36,911 nt of DNA from JAPLJU01 sp964547985. Its GTDB lineage: Bacteria > Desulfobacterota > Syntrophia > Syntrophales > UBA2192. The notes under the pieces were generated by a model, which was given only the letters and a program-made list of their open reading frames with translations, did not search any database and had not been told where the DNA came from. The stretch covers positions 1-36,911 of the forward strand of contig CAZJPV010000028.1 in NCBI GenBank assembly GCA_964547985.1, given 5' to 3'. The position numbers were made by a program, and so were the translations under genes. Within the stretch, counting starts at the first letter, position 1. Each line of letters begins with the position of its first letter. This document shows positions 7,452 to 15,385 of the stretch, in pieces.

Positions 7452-9518
7452 CTACTCCAGCATACCCAGCGAGCGGATGTTCACGTCGTGGGTGATCTCG
7501 TTGTGCGACAGGACGATAATGCCCGGGAAAAACTTCTCCATCATTTTCCTGAAGTGCACCCTGGAGACGGGCGAACAGAGAAAAATCGGCTGAAGACCCT
7601 TTGCCGTAAAATCGGCTGTGAATTTCTGCACACCCCTTACCATTTTCTGGACCCAGTTGGGGTCGCCGGTAAAAAAGGATTCATAATCCGTGTGCTGCAA
7701 TGAGCGGCTGATCTTGTCTTCGACGTCCGGAGAGAGAACCACCACGCTGATATTGCCGTCACCGTCCCTGTACTGCCGGGTAATGGTTCTGGCGAGGGCC
7801 TGCCGGACATAGGTGGTCAGGACATCGAGGTTTTTCGTCATGACGCCATAGTCCGCAAGGGTTTCCAGAATGGTGAGGAGATCCCGGATGGAGATCCGCT
7901 CTTTTAAAAGCCGCTGCATGACCCGCTGCACCGTCCCCAGGGAGACCACTTTGGGAACAAGTTCCTCAACCACCTTCGGGTGCGTCTTCGCGAGGTTGTC
8001 GAGAAGGGCCTGAACTTCCTGTCTGCCGAGGAGCTCGTCGGAATGGGACTTGATGATCTCCGTGAGATGGGTCGTCATGACCGTTGCCGGATCGACCACC
8101 ACATGTCCTTTGGACTGCACGCTCTCTTTTTCTTTCTCCGTGACCCACACGGCAGGAAGCCCGAAGGCGGGTTCCCGGGTCTCGATTCCCTTGATCTTGG
8201 CGCCCTTTTCGGAGGCGAGCACCAGCCAGTGATCCGGCATGATCTCCCCCCGGGCGACTTCGATGCCCTTGACGATCAAGGAGTACATGTTCGGTTTGAG
8301 CTGCAGGTTGTCCCGGATGTGAATAGCGGGGATGACGAATCCCATGTCGAGGGCCAGCTGCTTTCGCAGGGCCCGGATCCGGTGCAGAAGTTCGCCCCCC
8401 TGGGACGAATCCACAAGGGGAATGAGCCCGTAGCCGACTTCGAGCTCCATCATGTCCAGAGGCAGGAGATTTTCTACCGTATCGACGGGTGCGGCAGGCG
8501 GCACTTCTTCCTTTACCTCCTCGGCCCGGCGGGAGGCCTGGTAGAGTTTCCACGCCAGGGCGCCCGTCAGGATCCCGATGAGGATGAAAGAGAATTTCGG
8601 CATGCCCGGGATCAACGCAAAGATGAGCAGAATGGAAGCGGCCGTGCCGATCGCTCTCGGTTGCGTGAAGAGCTGCTGGGACATGTCCCTGCCGAGATCC
8701 GACGAGGCCGTTGAGCGGGTCACGAGCATGCCCGCCGCCGTAGAGACAATGAGGGCCGGCACCTGGGTCACCAGGCCGTCTCCAATCGTCAGGAGCGTGT
8801 AATTCGTGGCGGCATCGGCAATCGGCATGCCCTGCTGGAGGACGCCGATGATGAGTCCACCGATAATGTTGATGAATATAATCACGACGCCGGCAATGGC
8901 ATCCCCTCGCACGAACTTGCTCGCGCCGTCCATGGCGCCGTAGAAATCCGCTTCCCGCTCGATCTCGCTCCTTCGCCTCCGTGCGTCGGCCTCCGTGATG
9001 AGCCCCGCATTCAGGTCCGCATCAATGCTCATCTGCTTGCCCGGCATGGCATCGAGGGTGAACCGCGCGGCCACTTCGGCGATCCGGGTGGCACCCTTGG
9101 TGATGACGATGAAGTTGATGAGGGTAAGGACGGAGAAAACGATGAGACCGACCACATAATTCCCGCCGACGACGAAGGTCCCGAAGGCCTTGATGACCTG
9201 ACCGGCGGCCGCCGTTCCCTCATTGCCCTTGAGCAGGATGAGGCGTGTCGAGGCCACGTTCAGGGAAAGCCGGAAAAGGGTTACGGTCAAAAGAATCGAA
9301 GGGAAGGCCGAAAAATCCAGAGGCTTGAGGACATACATGGACATCAGCATGATGATGATGGAAATCGTGATACTCAGTGACAGCAGAAGGTCCAGGGCCA
9401 GCGTGGGGATGGGGACAATCATGACGAACAGCACCCCGATGACCGCCACGGCCATCATGGTGCTCGAATTTCTCATCCATCCACTGAAGGGACTGGCTTC
9501 CGTATAGGTATCTGCCAT
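7452..9518 (-). CDS. flhA: Flagellar export gate protein FlhA
   Basis: The full-length 688-residue FHIPEP-family protein has about eight membrane segments in residues 18-320. A conserved cytoplasmic loop between them includes AARFTLDAMPGKQMSIDADL and the following GLITEADARRRR. The large cytoplasmic domain runs from about 340 to 688. FlhA forms the nonameric export ring of the flagellar type III secretion system, uses the proton-motive force, and docks chaperone-substrate complexes and FliJ. ATG start at 9518, AGAGG close upstream. It follows flhB by 15 bases and precedes flhF, as in many Gram-negative flagellar operons. No unusual residues were noticed. Confidence 0.98.
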   Translation of the reverse strand: MADTYTEASPFSGWMRNSSTMMAVAVIGVLFVMIVPIPTLALDLLLSLSITISIIIMLMSMYVLKPLDFSAFPSILLTVTLFRLSLNVASTRLILLKGNEGTAAAGQVIKAFGTFVVGGNYVVGLIVFSVLTLINFIVITKGATRIAEVAARFTLDAMPGKQMSIDADLNAGLITEADARRRRSEIEREADFYGAMDGASKFVRGDAIAGVVIIFINIIGGLIIGVLQQGMPIADAATNYTLLTIGDGLVTQVPALIVSTAAGMLVTRSTASSDLGRDMSQQLFTQPRAIGTAASILLIFALIPGMPKFSFILIGILTGALAWKLYQASRRAEEVKEEVPPAAPVDTVENLLPLDMMELEVGYGLIPLVDSSQGGELLHRIRALRKQLALDMGFVIPAIHIRDNLQLKPNMYSLIVKGIEVARGEIMPDHWLVLASEKGAKIKGIETREPAFGLPAVWVTEKEKESVQSKGHVVVDPATVMTTHLTEIIKSHSDELLGRQEVQALLDNLAKTHPKVVEELVPKVVSLGTVQRVMQRLLKERISIRDLLTILETLADYGVMTKNLDVLTTYVRQALARTITRQYRDGDGNISVVVLSPDVEDKISRSLQHTDYESFFTGDPNWVQKMVRGVQKFTADFTAKGLQPIFLCSPVSRVHFRKMMEKFFPGIIVLSHNEITHDVNIRSLGMLE

Positions 9519-9533
9519 AAGCCTCTATTTTCG

Positions 9534-10604
9534 TTACACTTTCTTTTCTTTCAAACCGTAGACATAGGCCAGTATTTCGGCCACGGCCCGGTAGAGATTT
9601 TCCGGGATAAATTCATCGATATTGACCATCTTATACAATAGTTGTGCCACCGGTTTGTTCTCCACGACGGGCACCCCGTGCTCTCGTGCAATTTCCTTGA
9701 TATTCTCGGCAATTACACCGGCTCCCTTGGCCACAACCCTGGGGGCGATCATGCGCCCCCCATCGTACTCAAGGGCAACGGCCAGATGGACGGGGTTTGT
9801 GATCACAACGTCGGCCTTGGGCACGTTCGCCATCATCCTTCTGCGGGCCTGTTCCCTCTGAATACGCTTGATCCTCGCTTTGACCAGCGGGTCGCCCTCC
9901 GTCTGCTTGAATTCATCCTTCACCTCCTGCTTGGACATCTTGAGACCCTTCTCAAACTCCCATCGCTGGTAAAGGTAATCGAGAATGGCGAGCACGATGA
10001 GGACCCAGGAGGTGGTAATGACGATCCGGAACATGATCTTCCCGATGTAGATGAGGATCCCCCAGACGCTCTCGTCCATGAGGGGGATCATTCCCTCGAG
10101 CTCATTCTTCATCGTGAAATAGACGACGCAACTGACAATGGTGAACTTGATCAGGCTCTTGATGAGCTCCACGAAGGATTTGAGGGAGAAAAGCCTCTGG
10201 AAACCCCGGATCGGATCGAGTTTTGCGATATCGGGTTGAAGGGCTTCCGTGGAGAAGATGAAGCCGAACTGGAGATAGTTTGCCAGGAGTCCCGCGACAA
10301 CGATGGTCAGAAAGAGCGGTGTCAAAACAATAAAGAGTTTGTATAACCAGATGCCGGCGAGGGATTGAACGGTATTGATGTGGACTGCCGTCGAGCCCGA
10401 TTCCCTGAAGGCCCACCGCATGAGATCCATCATCCGGTCGAGCATCCAGGTGGAGCTGAAATACAGGAGGATTGCGCAGGCCAGCAGGATGGCCACGGAA
10501 ACCACTTCCTGGCTCCGGGCGACCTGCCCCTTTTTTCTCGCCTCTTCCCTTCGTCGAGGCGATGCTTGTTCTGTTCGTTCCTGGTCCCTGTCGATGTCCG
10601 GCAT
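9534..10604 (-). CDS. flhB: Flagellar export switch protein FlhB, with NPVH at the cleavage site
   Basis: The 356-residue protein has the standard FlhB layout: cytoplasmic N-terminus (ERTEQASPRRREEARKKGQV), four membrane segments (about 34-55, 90-112, 140-160 and 183-205) and a cytoplasmic C-terminal domain. FlhB switches export from rod/hook to filament substrates after self-cleavage between N and P of a conserved NPTH motif. Here the motif is NPVH at residues 270-273 (codons 9786-9797). The catalytic Asn and Pro are kept, but Thr is replaced by Val. The rest of the domain is intact (ALEYDGGRMIAPRVVAKGAG). ATG start with GGAGG about 5 bases upstream. A separate FlhB_CC copy is encoded at 158-451. 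Confidence 0.97.
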   Translation of the reverse strand: MPDIDRDQERTEQASPRRREEARKKGQVARSQEVVSVAILLACAILLYFSSTWMLDRMMDLMRWAFRESGSTAVHINTVQSLAGIWLYKLFIVLTPLFLTIVVAGLLANYLQFGFIFSTEALQPDIAKLDPIRGFQRLFSLKSFVELIKSLIKFTIVSCVVYFTMKNELEGMIPLMDESVWGILIYIGKIMFRIVITTSWVLIVLAILDYLYQRWEFEKGLKMSKQEVKDEFKQTEGDPLVKARIKRIQREQARRRMMANVPKADVVITNPVHLAVALEYDGGRMIAPRVVAKGAGVIAENIKEIAREHGVPVVENKPVAQLLYKMVNIDEFIPENLYRAVAEILAYVYGLKEKKV

Positions 10605-10732
10605 GCGGTCCTCCGGTTCTCCCGGGCTTACCGGGAATCCCGGCTAAAGTATTAAAACTATGATTTTTTTATCTCGCGTTGCCGCAAAGATTCATGTCGA
10701 AACCCCTCCCTTGCACAACGGCTTTCCTGTCC
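10605..10732. other. flhB-fliR spacer
   Basis: This 128-base spacer holds the flhB ribosome site (GGAGG near 10611-10615). I found no convincing promoter, terminator or small gene. It is the longest gap inside the fliL-to-fliA run. Confidence 0.4.
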
Positions 10733-11506
10733 TTACATGAGGCGCAGCAGTAGATTCACTTCCCCTTCCAGGTTGTTGAAAAACCGCCCGACGATATTCA
10801 GGAATATGGGCAGGGTCAGGCCGACGCCGATGAGCCCCACGGCGATCTGGAGCGGAAAACCGACGATGAAGATGTTGATCTGGGGAACGGTCCTGGCGAT
10901 GAGGCCCAGACCCACGTTGGTCAGAAGCAAAGCCGCAATGAGGGGGGCGGATACTTTCGCGGCGATCACAAACATGTTGCCCGAAAGTTCGATCAGGGCC
11001 TGCATGAGCGCCCCGGTAAATTGGAAATCATAAATGGGCAGCACTTTGTAGCTCTCCACGATCGCCGCCAGGAAGACATGGTGGGCGCTGGTGGCCAGGA
11101 AGAGAAGTGCGGCGACGAGGTACTGGAATTCCGCGATGATCGAAACCTGGTCGCTGGTGACGGGGTCGATGATGTTGACGATGGAAAAGCCCATCTGAAA
11201 GCCGATGAGCTGCCCGGCAAGTTGGATGCCCGCGAAGATGAGGCGGCTGGCAATACCGAGCATGACGCCGATGAGGACCTCCCCGGCCATCCGGAAGGCC
11301 ATGGAAAAAAGATTCTCGCTCATCGGGGCATGGGGCTGGACGAAGGGGAAGACCAGAAAGGCGACAAAGAGCGACAGTGACCCTTTGATCTTAAAGGGGA
11401 CGGTCCGGTCTCCGAGAACGGGGATCATGGCGATAATGGTGGCCACCCGGAGAAAGACCAGGAAGAACATCTCGATCTGCTCGTTGGAAAGGATCGGTAT
11501 GCTCAT
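10733..11506 (-). CDS. fliR: Flagellar export gate protein FliR
   Basis: The 257-residue integral membrane protein has about six hydrophobic segments and typical FliR motifs. These include VFLRVATIIAMIPVLGDRTVP near the N-terminus, GEVLIGVMLGIASRLIFAGI in the middle, the helix GQLIGFQMGFSIVNIIDP, and APLIAALLLTNVGLGLIART. FliR combines with FliP and FliQ to form the helical export channel core at the centre of the MS ring. The gene is third in the fliP-fliQ-fliR-flhB order, as usual. ATG start at 11506, with GAGG about 10 bases upstream. Length is normal for the family. Confidence 0.97.
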   Translation of the reverse strand: MSIPILSNEQIEMFFLVFLRVATIIAMIPVLGDRTVPFKIKGSLSLFVAFLVFPFVQPHAPMSENLFSMAFRMAGEVLIGVMLGIASRLIFAGIQLAGQLIGFQMGFSIVNIIDPVTSDQVSIIAEFQYLVAALLFLATSAHHVFLAAIVESYKVLPIYDFQFTGALMQALIELSGNMFVIAAKVSAPLIAALLLTNVGLGLIARTVPQINIFIVGFPLQIAVGLIGVGLTLPIFLNIVGRFFNNLEGEVNLLLRLM

Positions 11507-11567
11507 CGAAATTTTGCCTCATTTTTTCCCTGCCTGGCGCACGGAAAGGTGCATGACCGGGGGACAC

Positions 11568-11837
11568 TCATTTCACGTACATCGGTATGTTCGAAAACAG
11601 ATTGTGGGTAAACGTCACGATCAGGTTCATCATCCACGGCAGGGCGATCAACATGGCGATCATGACGGCGATGATCTTGGGAACGAAGGTCAGCGTCATC
11701 TCATGGACCTGTGTCACCGCCTGAAAGATGCTGATGGCGAGTCCGACGATGAGCCCGACCAGGAGCACCGGCGCCGAAACCAGCAGCGTCACTTTCATCG
11801 TCTCCGTCGCGATTCCCATGATGAGTTCCGTTGTCAT
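11568..11837 (-). CDS. fliQ: Flagellar export gate protein FliQ
   Basis: The 89-residue protein has two membrane helices (about 15-40 and 50-75). It carries the hallmark sequence LVGLIVGLAISIFQAVTQVH between them, followed by EMTLTFVPKII. FliQ supplies four copies to the FliP5-FliQ4-FliR1 export channel. ATG start at 11837 with AGAAGG about 7 bases upstream. It is placed between fliP and fliR with short spacers. Length is exactly as expected for the family. Confidence 0.97.
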   Translation of the reverse strand: MTTELIMGIATETMKVTLLVSAPVLLVGLIVGLAISIFQAVTQVHEMTLTFVPKIIAVMIAMLIALPWMMNLIVTFTHNLFSNIPMYVK

Positions 11838-11860
11838 AATATTGCCTTCTGACCTCCCCG

Positions 11861-12652
11861 CTAATGGAAGCTCTGCACCAGGGATCCGATGATCAGATAC
11901 CAGCCGTCCACGAGCACGAACAGCAGCAGTTTGAAGGGCATACTGATCATAATGGGGGGCAGCATCAACATCCCCATGGACAAAAGAACACTCGCCACGA
12001 CCATATCGATGATTAAAAAGGGAATGTAGATGAGAAAGCCGATTTGAAAGGCCGTGTTCAATTCGCTGATGACGAAAGCCGGGATCAACACCTGAAGGGG
12101 AACATCGGCCGGTTTGTCCGGCCGTTTTGAGTTGGAGATCTTCACAAAGAGGGCCAGGTCCTTCTCCCGCGTCTGCTTGAGCATGAAGTCACGGACGGGC
12201 TGGGCCGCCTGCTCGAAGGCCTGCTCACCGGAAATCTGCTCATTGAAGTAAGGCTGAAGGGCGTTGGTGTTCACCTGCTGCCAGACCGGCGTCATGATGA
12301 AAAACGTGAGAAAGAGCGACAGCCCGATGATGATCTGGTTTGCCGGCATCTGCTGGGTGCCCAGGGCGTGCCGGAGGATGGAGAGCACCACGACGATCCT
12401 CGTGAAGGATGTCACCATGACCAGAATGGCCGGAGCGAGTGACAGGACGGTCAGGAGCAGCAGCAACTGGAGAACGACGGCGACTTGCCCCGGCTGATCC
12501 GTACCGTCACCGACGCTCAGCTGGATCGTCGGGATGGGGACTGCGGAAGATGTGGATGACTGAAGGAGGATCGCGATGACAAAGGCCGCCCCCAGCATCA
12601 TGACCCGACGCTTTTTCAAGACGCCCCGGAAGCTATCAATCAGGCACGGCAT
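11861..12652 (-). CDS. fliP: Flagellar export gate protein FliP
   Basis: The 263-residue protein has a cleavable signal-like N-terminus (about 17-38). Four membrane helices and the family signature TSFTRIVVVLSILRHALG (81-98) follow, then PVWQQVNTNALQPY, PAFVISELNTAFQIGFLIYI and MGMLMLPPIMISMPFKLLLF. Five FliP copies line the export channel. The ATG at 12652 lies inside the end of fliO (17-base overlap), which implies coupled translation. A second ATG at 12601 would give a shorter signal peptide and cannot be excluded. The C-terminal motif DGWYLIIGSLVQSF is typical. Confidence 0.97.
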   Translation of the reverse strand: MPCLIDSFRGVLKKRRVMMLGAAFVIAILLQSSTSSAVPIPTIQLSVGDGTDQPGQVAVVLQLLLLLTVLSLAPAILVMVTSFTRIVVVLSILRHALGTQQMPANQIIIGLSLFLTFFIMTPVWQQVNTNALQPYFNEQISGEQAFEQAAQPVRDFMLKQTREKDLALFVKISNSKRPDKPADVPLQVLIPAFVISELNTAFQIGFLIYIPFLIIDMVVASVLLSMGMLMLPPIMISMPFKLLLFVLVDGWYLIIGSLVQSFH

Positions 12653-13043
12653 GGTTCTTCCCCATGAAGCTGAGGGCCTTCAGCTTCCTCTTGTAAAGCG
12701 TCAGCTGGTCCATGAGGGCAGGGGACTGCACTCTGCGGCCCCGCATCGTCTTCAGCCGATCCAGGGATTCCCGGTCATCGATTTCCGTCAACAGGGAGAT
12801 CTGCTGATTCGAGATACCCACCACGATCACGTGATCGAGGACATCGAGAATGACGATGCTGTTTTTGGGTCCGAGGTATCGGGTGGAGATGATCTTCACG
12901 AACTCGTCGGTCTCGACGCTGCCCCCCGTTCGGTTCATGAACTTCTTCAGGAAGTACATGGCCACGACCATCAGGCCCAGCACCAGGGCCAGGGCGGACA
13001 GCATTTTCAACATGGAAAGGATGAATTCCCAGGAGCTCATCAT
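12636..13043 (-). CDS. fliO: Flagellar export assembly protein FliO
   Basis: The 135-residue protein has one membrane segment near the N-terminus (about 12-32, including LALVLGLMVVAMYFLKK). The cytoplasmic FliO domain includes VKIISTRYLGPKNSIVILDV, DHVIVVGISNQQISLL and a basic tail. FliO is needed for stable assembly of the FliP ring. The order fliN-fliO-fliP is conserved. Two ATG codons stand in tandem (13043 and 13040); GAGG is better spaced for the second, so the mature protein may begin one residue later. It overlaps fliP by 17 bases. Confidence 0.92.
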   Translation of the reverse strand: MMSSWEFILSMLKMLSALALVLGLMVVAMYFLKKFMNRTGGSVETDEFVKIISTRYLGPKNSIVILDVLDHVIVVGISNQQISLLTEIDDRESLDRLKTMRGRRVQSPALMDQLTLYKRKLKALSFMGKNHAVPD

Positions 13044-13047
13044 GTCC

Positions 13048-13491
13048 TCACTTCAGTTTGAGAATTCTCTCTGCCGGGGAAACGATATCGCTAAAACGGA
13101 TGCCGAACTTTTCATTCACGACGACCACCTCACCCCTGGCGATCAACCGCTGATTCACATAGACGTCGACGGGCTCTCCGGCGGCCTTCGTCAGTTCGAC
13201 GACGGACCCCTGACCCAGCTGGAGAAGCTCACCGATGAGCATCCGGCTCCGCCCCAGCTCCACGGTGAGGGTCAGCGGGATATCCATGATGAAATCGAGA
13301 TCGAGTGCCGATCGTCCTGCACTGCCTTTCTTGATCTCCCCGAAATGAATCTCATCGACCTGGGTCTTCGGGTCCATGCCGCCCGGCTCGTCATGAAATT
13401 CAGCCGAGGCGTGTAGTCTCGGATCCGATTTTCCTTCGAGGCCCGCCTGCATGTTGTTTTTCTTCTCCTTGAAGTCACTCTGCTCCATCAT
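13048..13491 (-). CDS. fliN: Flagellar motor switch protein FliN
   Basis: The 147-residue protein has a variable charged N-terminal half (1-65). The C-terminal SpoA/C-ring domain (about 68-147) has the expected pattern IMDIPLTLTVELGRSRMLIG, LLQLGQGSVVELTKAAGEPV, DVYVNQRLIARGEVVVVNEK and FGIRFSDIVSP. FliN forms the bottom of the C ring and docks FliH for export. ATG start at 13491 with AGAGG about 6 bases upstream. It overlaps the end of fliM by 17 bases. The N-terminal extension (Asp/Glu/Lys rich) is longer than in enteric FliN but common in other groups. Confidence 0.96.
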   Translation of the reverse strand: MMEQSDFKEKKNNMQAGLEGKSDPRLHASAEFHDEPGGMDPKTQVDEIHFGEIKKGSAGRSALDLDFIMDIPLTLTVELGRSRMLIGELLQLGQGSVVELTKAAGEPVDVYVNQRLIARGEVVVVNEKFGIRFSDIVSPAERILKLK

Positions 13492-14476
13492 GATGAACCT
13501 CTCTCCCCGACAGGGTGTCTGAAATCTGTACGGCGTTGTTTCCCCTGAAAACCCCGGGATATCCGTGGAACTTGAGTATGCCCTCCACGTGAATTTCGAG
13601 ATTGTCCGTGCGGAAACGGTCCAGGAGGACCACGTCCCCCTTCTTGAGTCCCATCACATCCCTCATGCTGATCTCCGCCCTCCCCAGTTCCGCGACGAGC
13701 TCTATCCTGGAAGACATGAGACCGCCCCTGAATCTCTTGGTCCACTCCCGGTCGATCTCGAGATGGTCCCCCTGAAAACCCGACTGGAGTTTTTCGCGCA
13801 CGGGCTCCAGGACGGCGTAGGGGATACAGAGGAACAGGGATCCCGTAGTACATTCCATCTCGACCTCGTAATGGACGACAATCACTACATCCGACGGCGT
13901 GACGATCTGGGCAAACTGCGGGTTGTACTCGGAGCGCTGGTAGGTCACTTTGACGTTCAGGATATCCTTGAGGGCCTTCTCGAGATCCCCGAGGGCGCCG
14001 AGGACAAACTTCCGGATGATTCTGTTTTCGATGGCCGTGAACTCTCTACCCTCCACCTTATAGGACGGGTCACCTGTCCCCCCGAAGAGAATGTCCACGA
14101 AGGTGAAGATGATCTTGGACTCCACGACGAAAAGGGCCGAACCCCTGAGGGGATCGACACGAAAGATGTTCAGGCTGGTGGGTACGGTATGCGTTTTTAA
14201 AAATTCACCGAACTTCGTCGACTCTATGGAAAGGACGCTGATCTGGACTCCTTCCCGCAGTAACGCGGCAAGTGTGAGCCGGAAGAGCCGGGCAAACCGC
14301 TCGGCCGTCATTTCCAGACCCGGCAGCCGGCTCTGGAATACCTTGTCCCGGTTGACCAGATCATAGGGGACTACGGCGTAGGGTTCCTTTGTGCCCCGCC
14401 CCGTCGTGTCGATTTCTCCGATCGATATGCCTTTCAGCAGGACATCGACTTCTTCCTGAGACAGAATGTTCGACAT
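13475..14476 (-). CDS. fliM: Flagellar motor switch protein FliM
   Basis: The 333-residue protein begins with the CheY-P-binding peptide LSQEEVDVLLKGI (about 4-16). The CheC-like middle domain (about 45-230) includes GRIFRLTLAALL-type helix LFRLTLAALLREGVQIS and VVESKIIFTFVDILFGG. The C-terminal SpoA domain (about 250-325) has LVAELGRAEISMRDVMGLKK and GDVVLLDRF. FliM couples FliG to FliN in the C ring and receives the chemotaxis signal. The CheY-binding peptide implies chemotaxis control of switching, although che genes are outside the window. ATG start at 14476. Confidence 0.97.
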   Translation of the reverse strand: MSNILSQEEVDVLLKGISIGEIDTTGRGTKEPYAVVPYDLVNRDKVFQSRLPGLEMTAERFARLFRLTLAALLREGVQISVLSIESTKFGEFLKTHTVPTSLNIFRVDPLRGSALFVVESKIIFTFVDILFGGTGDPSYKVEGREFTAIENRIIRKFVLGALGDLEKALKDILNVKVTYQRSEYNPQFAQIVTPSDVVIVVHYEVEMECTTGSLFLCIPYAVLEPVREKLQSGFQGDHLEIDREWTKRFRGGLMSSRIELVAELGRAEISMRDVMGLKKGDVVLLDRFRTDNLEIHVEGILKFHGYPGVFRGNNAVQISDTLSGREVHHDGAE

Positions 14477-14506
14477 GCCCTTTCGCCCTGGGCCTTCCAG
14501 CCTTCT

Positions 14507-15007
14507 TTATTGAATCACGAAATCGGTGAAGTAGACTTGAAGGATCTTTCCCTTGGTCAAATAACTGTTTAACCGATAGGTGATCTCTTCCTTCAGACGC
14601 TGCTTTCCATCGGTCGTGGAAATGTCCTTGAGGGACTTAGACGACAGGATTCCGAGGACCGCGTCCCGGAGCTTGGGTTTTATCTCTTTGAGTTCCGCAA
14701 CGACCTCCGCATCGGAGAGCTCCAGCTGCAGGACCACCTTCAGGTATCGCTCACCGCCGTTGTCTAGCAGGTTGACGATGAAGGCGTCCATCGGCCACAC
14801 CACTGCGGCGCCCGCATTCTTCTGTGCCGCCGCCTTCTTCGCCGCCGACTGGTCCATATAGTATTTTCCTCCCAGGACACCCCCCGCCAGGAGAGTAATC
14901 ACCAGGAATCCCACGACAACCCACTTCCGATAGGACCTCTTTTTCTTTCCCGTTTCCTCGACTGCGATTTCATCTTTTTGAGCGTAGCTATCCCTCACTT
15001 GCGCCAT
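14507..15007 (-). CDS. fliL: Flagellar basal-body-associated protein FliL
   Basis: The 166-residue protein has a short cytoplasmic tail, one membrane helix (about 28-48, WVVVGFLVITLLAGGVLGGKYY) and a periplasmic FliL domain. The domain includes WPMDAFIVNLLDNGGERYLK, VVLQLELSDAEVVAELKEIK, and a C-terminal ITYRLNSYLTKGKILQVYFTDFVIQ-type end. FliL surrounds MotA/MotB stators and supports torque generation. It is the first gene of the fliL-fliM-fliN export run, with a sigma-54-like promoter about 108 bases upstream. ATG start, AAGGGG about 6 bases upstream. A paralogue with a longer tail is at 3985-4614. Confidence 0.94.
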   Translation of the reverse strand: MAQVRDSYAQKDEIAVEETGKKKRSYRKWVVVGFLVITLLAGGVLGGKYYMDQSAAKKAAAQKNAGAAVVWPMDAFIVNLLDNGGERYLKVVLQLELSDAEVVAELKEIKPKLRDAVLGILSSKSLKDISTTDGKQRLKEEITYRLNSYLTKGKILQVYFTDFVIQ

Positions 15008-15114
15008 AGAAACCCCTTATCGGAATTGTTTACTCAGCAAAAAGTCAATTAAAACAAATACTTGATAATAAATATTTCGAGCCTTCGCGAACGCGCAAAG
15101 ACATACCTTCTTTG

Positions 15115-15131
15115 AGCAATTTCCATACCAA
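15115..15131 (-). promoter_or_regulatory. Probable sigma-54 promoter for the fliL operon
   Basis: On the minus strand the site reads TTGGTAT-GGAAA-TTGCT. GG and GC are exactly 10 bases apart as sigma-54 requires, and the -12 half is consensus. The -24 half has TAT where CAC is usual. The predicted start of transcription is near 15103, giving a leader of about 95 bases. Nearly the same sequence precedes the SPOR-TPR gene (32113-32129), which supports it. Confidence 0.6.
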
Positions 15132-15222
15132 TCGGATGTGATTGAAATAGGGATGGGTACCCGGAGCCTGCCGTCTTGCAGGAAGAGAGGCGGCCGTACG
15201 GGCTTTAGCGGAAATGTTGAGG

Positions 15223-15261
15223 CCCTGCGGGATGCGGGCTTTCACCCGTCATCCCGCAGGG
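15223..15261. repeat. Long hairpin in flgE-fliL spacer
   Basis: CCCTGCGGGATG (15223-15234) pairs perfectly with CATCCCGCAGGG (15250-15261), and CGGG/CCCG extend the stem inward around a 6-base loop. There is no T-run on either side, so it is not a standard terminator. Confidence 0.7.
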
Positions 15262-15286
15262 GTTTCATTTCAACCTGGGAGGTTAT

Positions 15287-15313
15287 CCCCGCGGAGCGAA
15301 GCGCCGTGCGGGG
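15287..15313. repeat. Second hairpin in flgE-fliL spacer
   Basis: CCCCGC (15287-15292) pairs with GCGGGG (15308-15313), with further GG/CC pairing inside. A smaller AACC/GGTT hairpin lies just left of it (15272-15284). Confidence 0.5.
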
Positions 15314-15344
15314 TCTCAACTTGTCATAAATTTGACGTCATGTC

Positions 15345-15371
15345 CGGCGGCGACGGGGAGCCCCGCCGCCG
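15345..15371 (-). terminator. Hairpin 15 bases after flgE; possible terminator lacking a T-run
   Basis: CGGCGGCG (15345-15352) pairs with CGCCGCCG (15364-15371), and GGG/CCC adds to the stem. It lies directly after the flgE stop on the minus strand, where the fliK-flgD-flgE transcript should end. No T-run follows, so it may stabilise the 3' end rather than terminate by itself. Confidence 0.4.
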
Positions 15372-15385
15372 TCATAACTTATTTG

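Larger units (their letters stand above)
15008..15385. other. Intergenic region between flgE and fliL
   Basis: There is no gene in these 378 bases. The left part, next to the end of flgE, carries consecutive GC-rich hairpins (15223-15371). The right part, toward fliL, is AT-rich (around 15035-15080) and holds the sigma-54-like site at 15115-15131. The two parts differ sharply in base composition. Confidence 0.7.

Noticed and set aside
15015..15024. CCGATAAG just upstream of fliL, like a sigma-28 -10 element
   Set aside because: No TAAA element lies at the required 14-16 base distance, and the site overlaps the ribosome-binding region.
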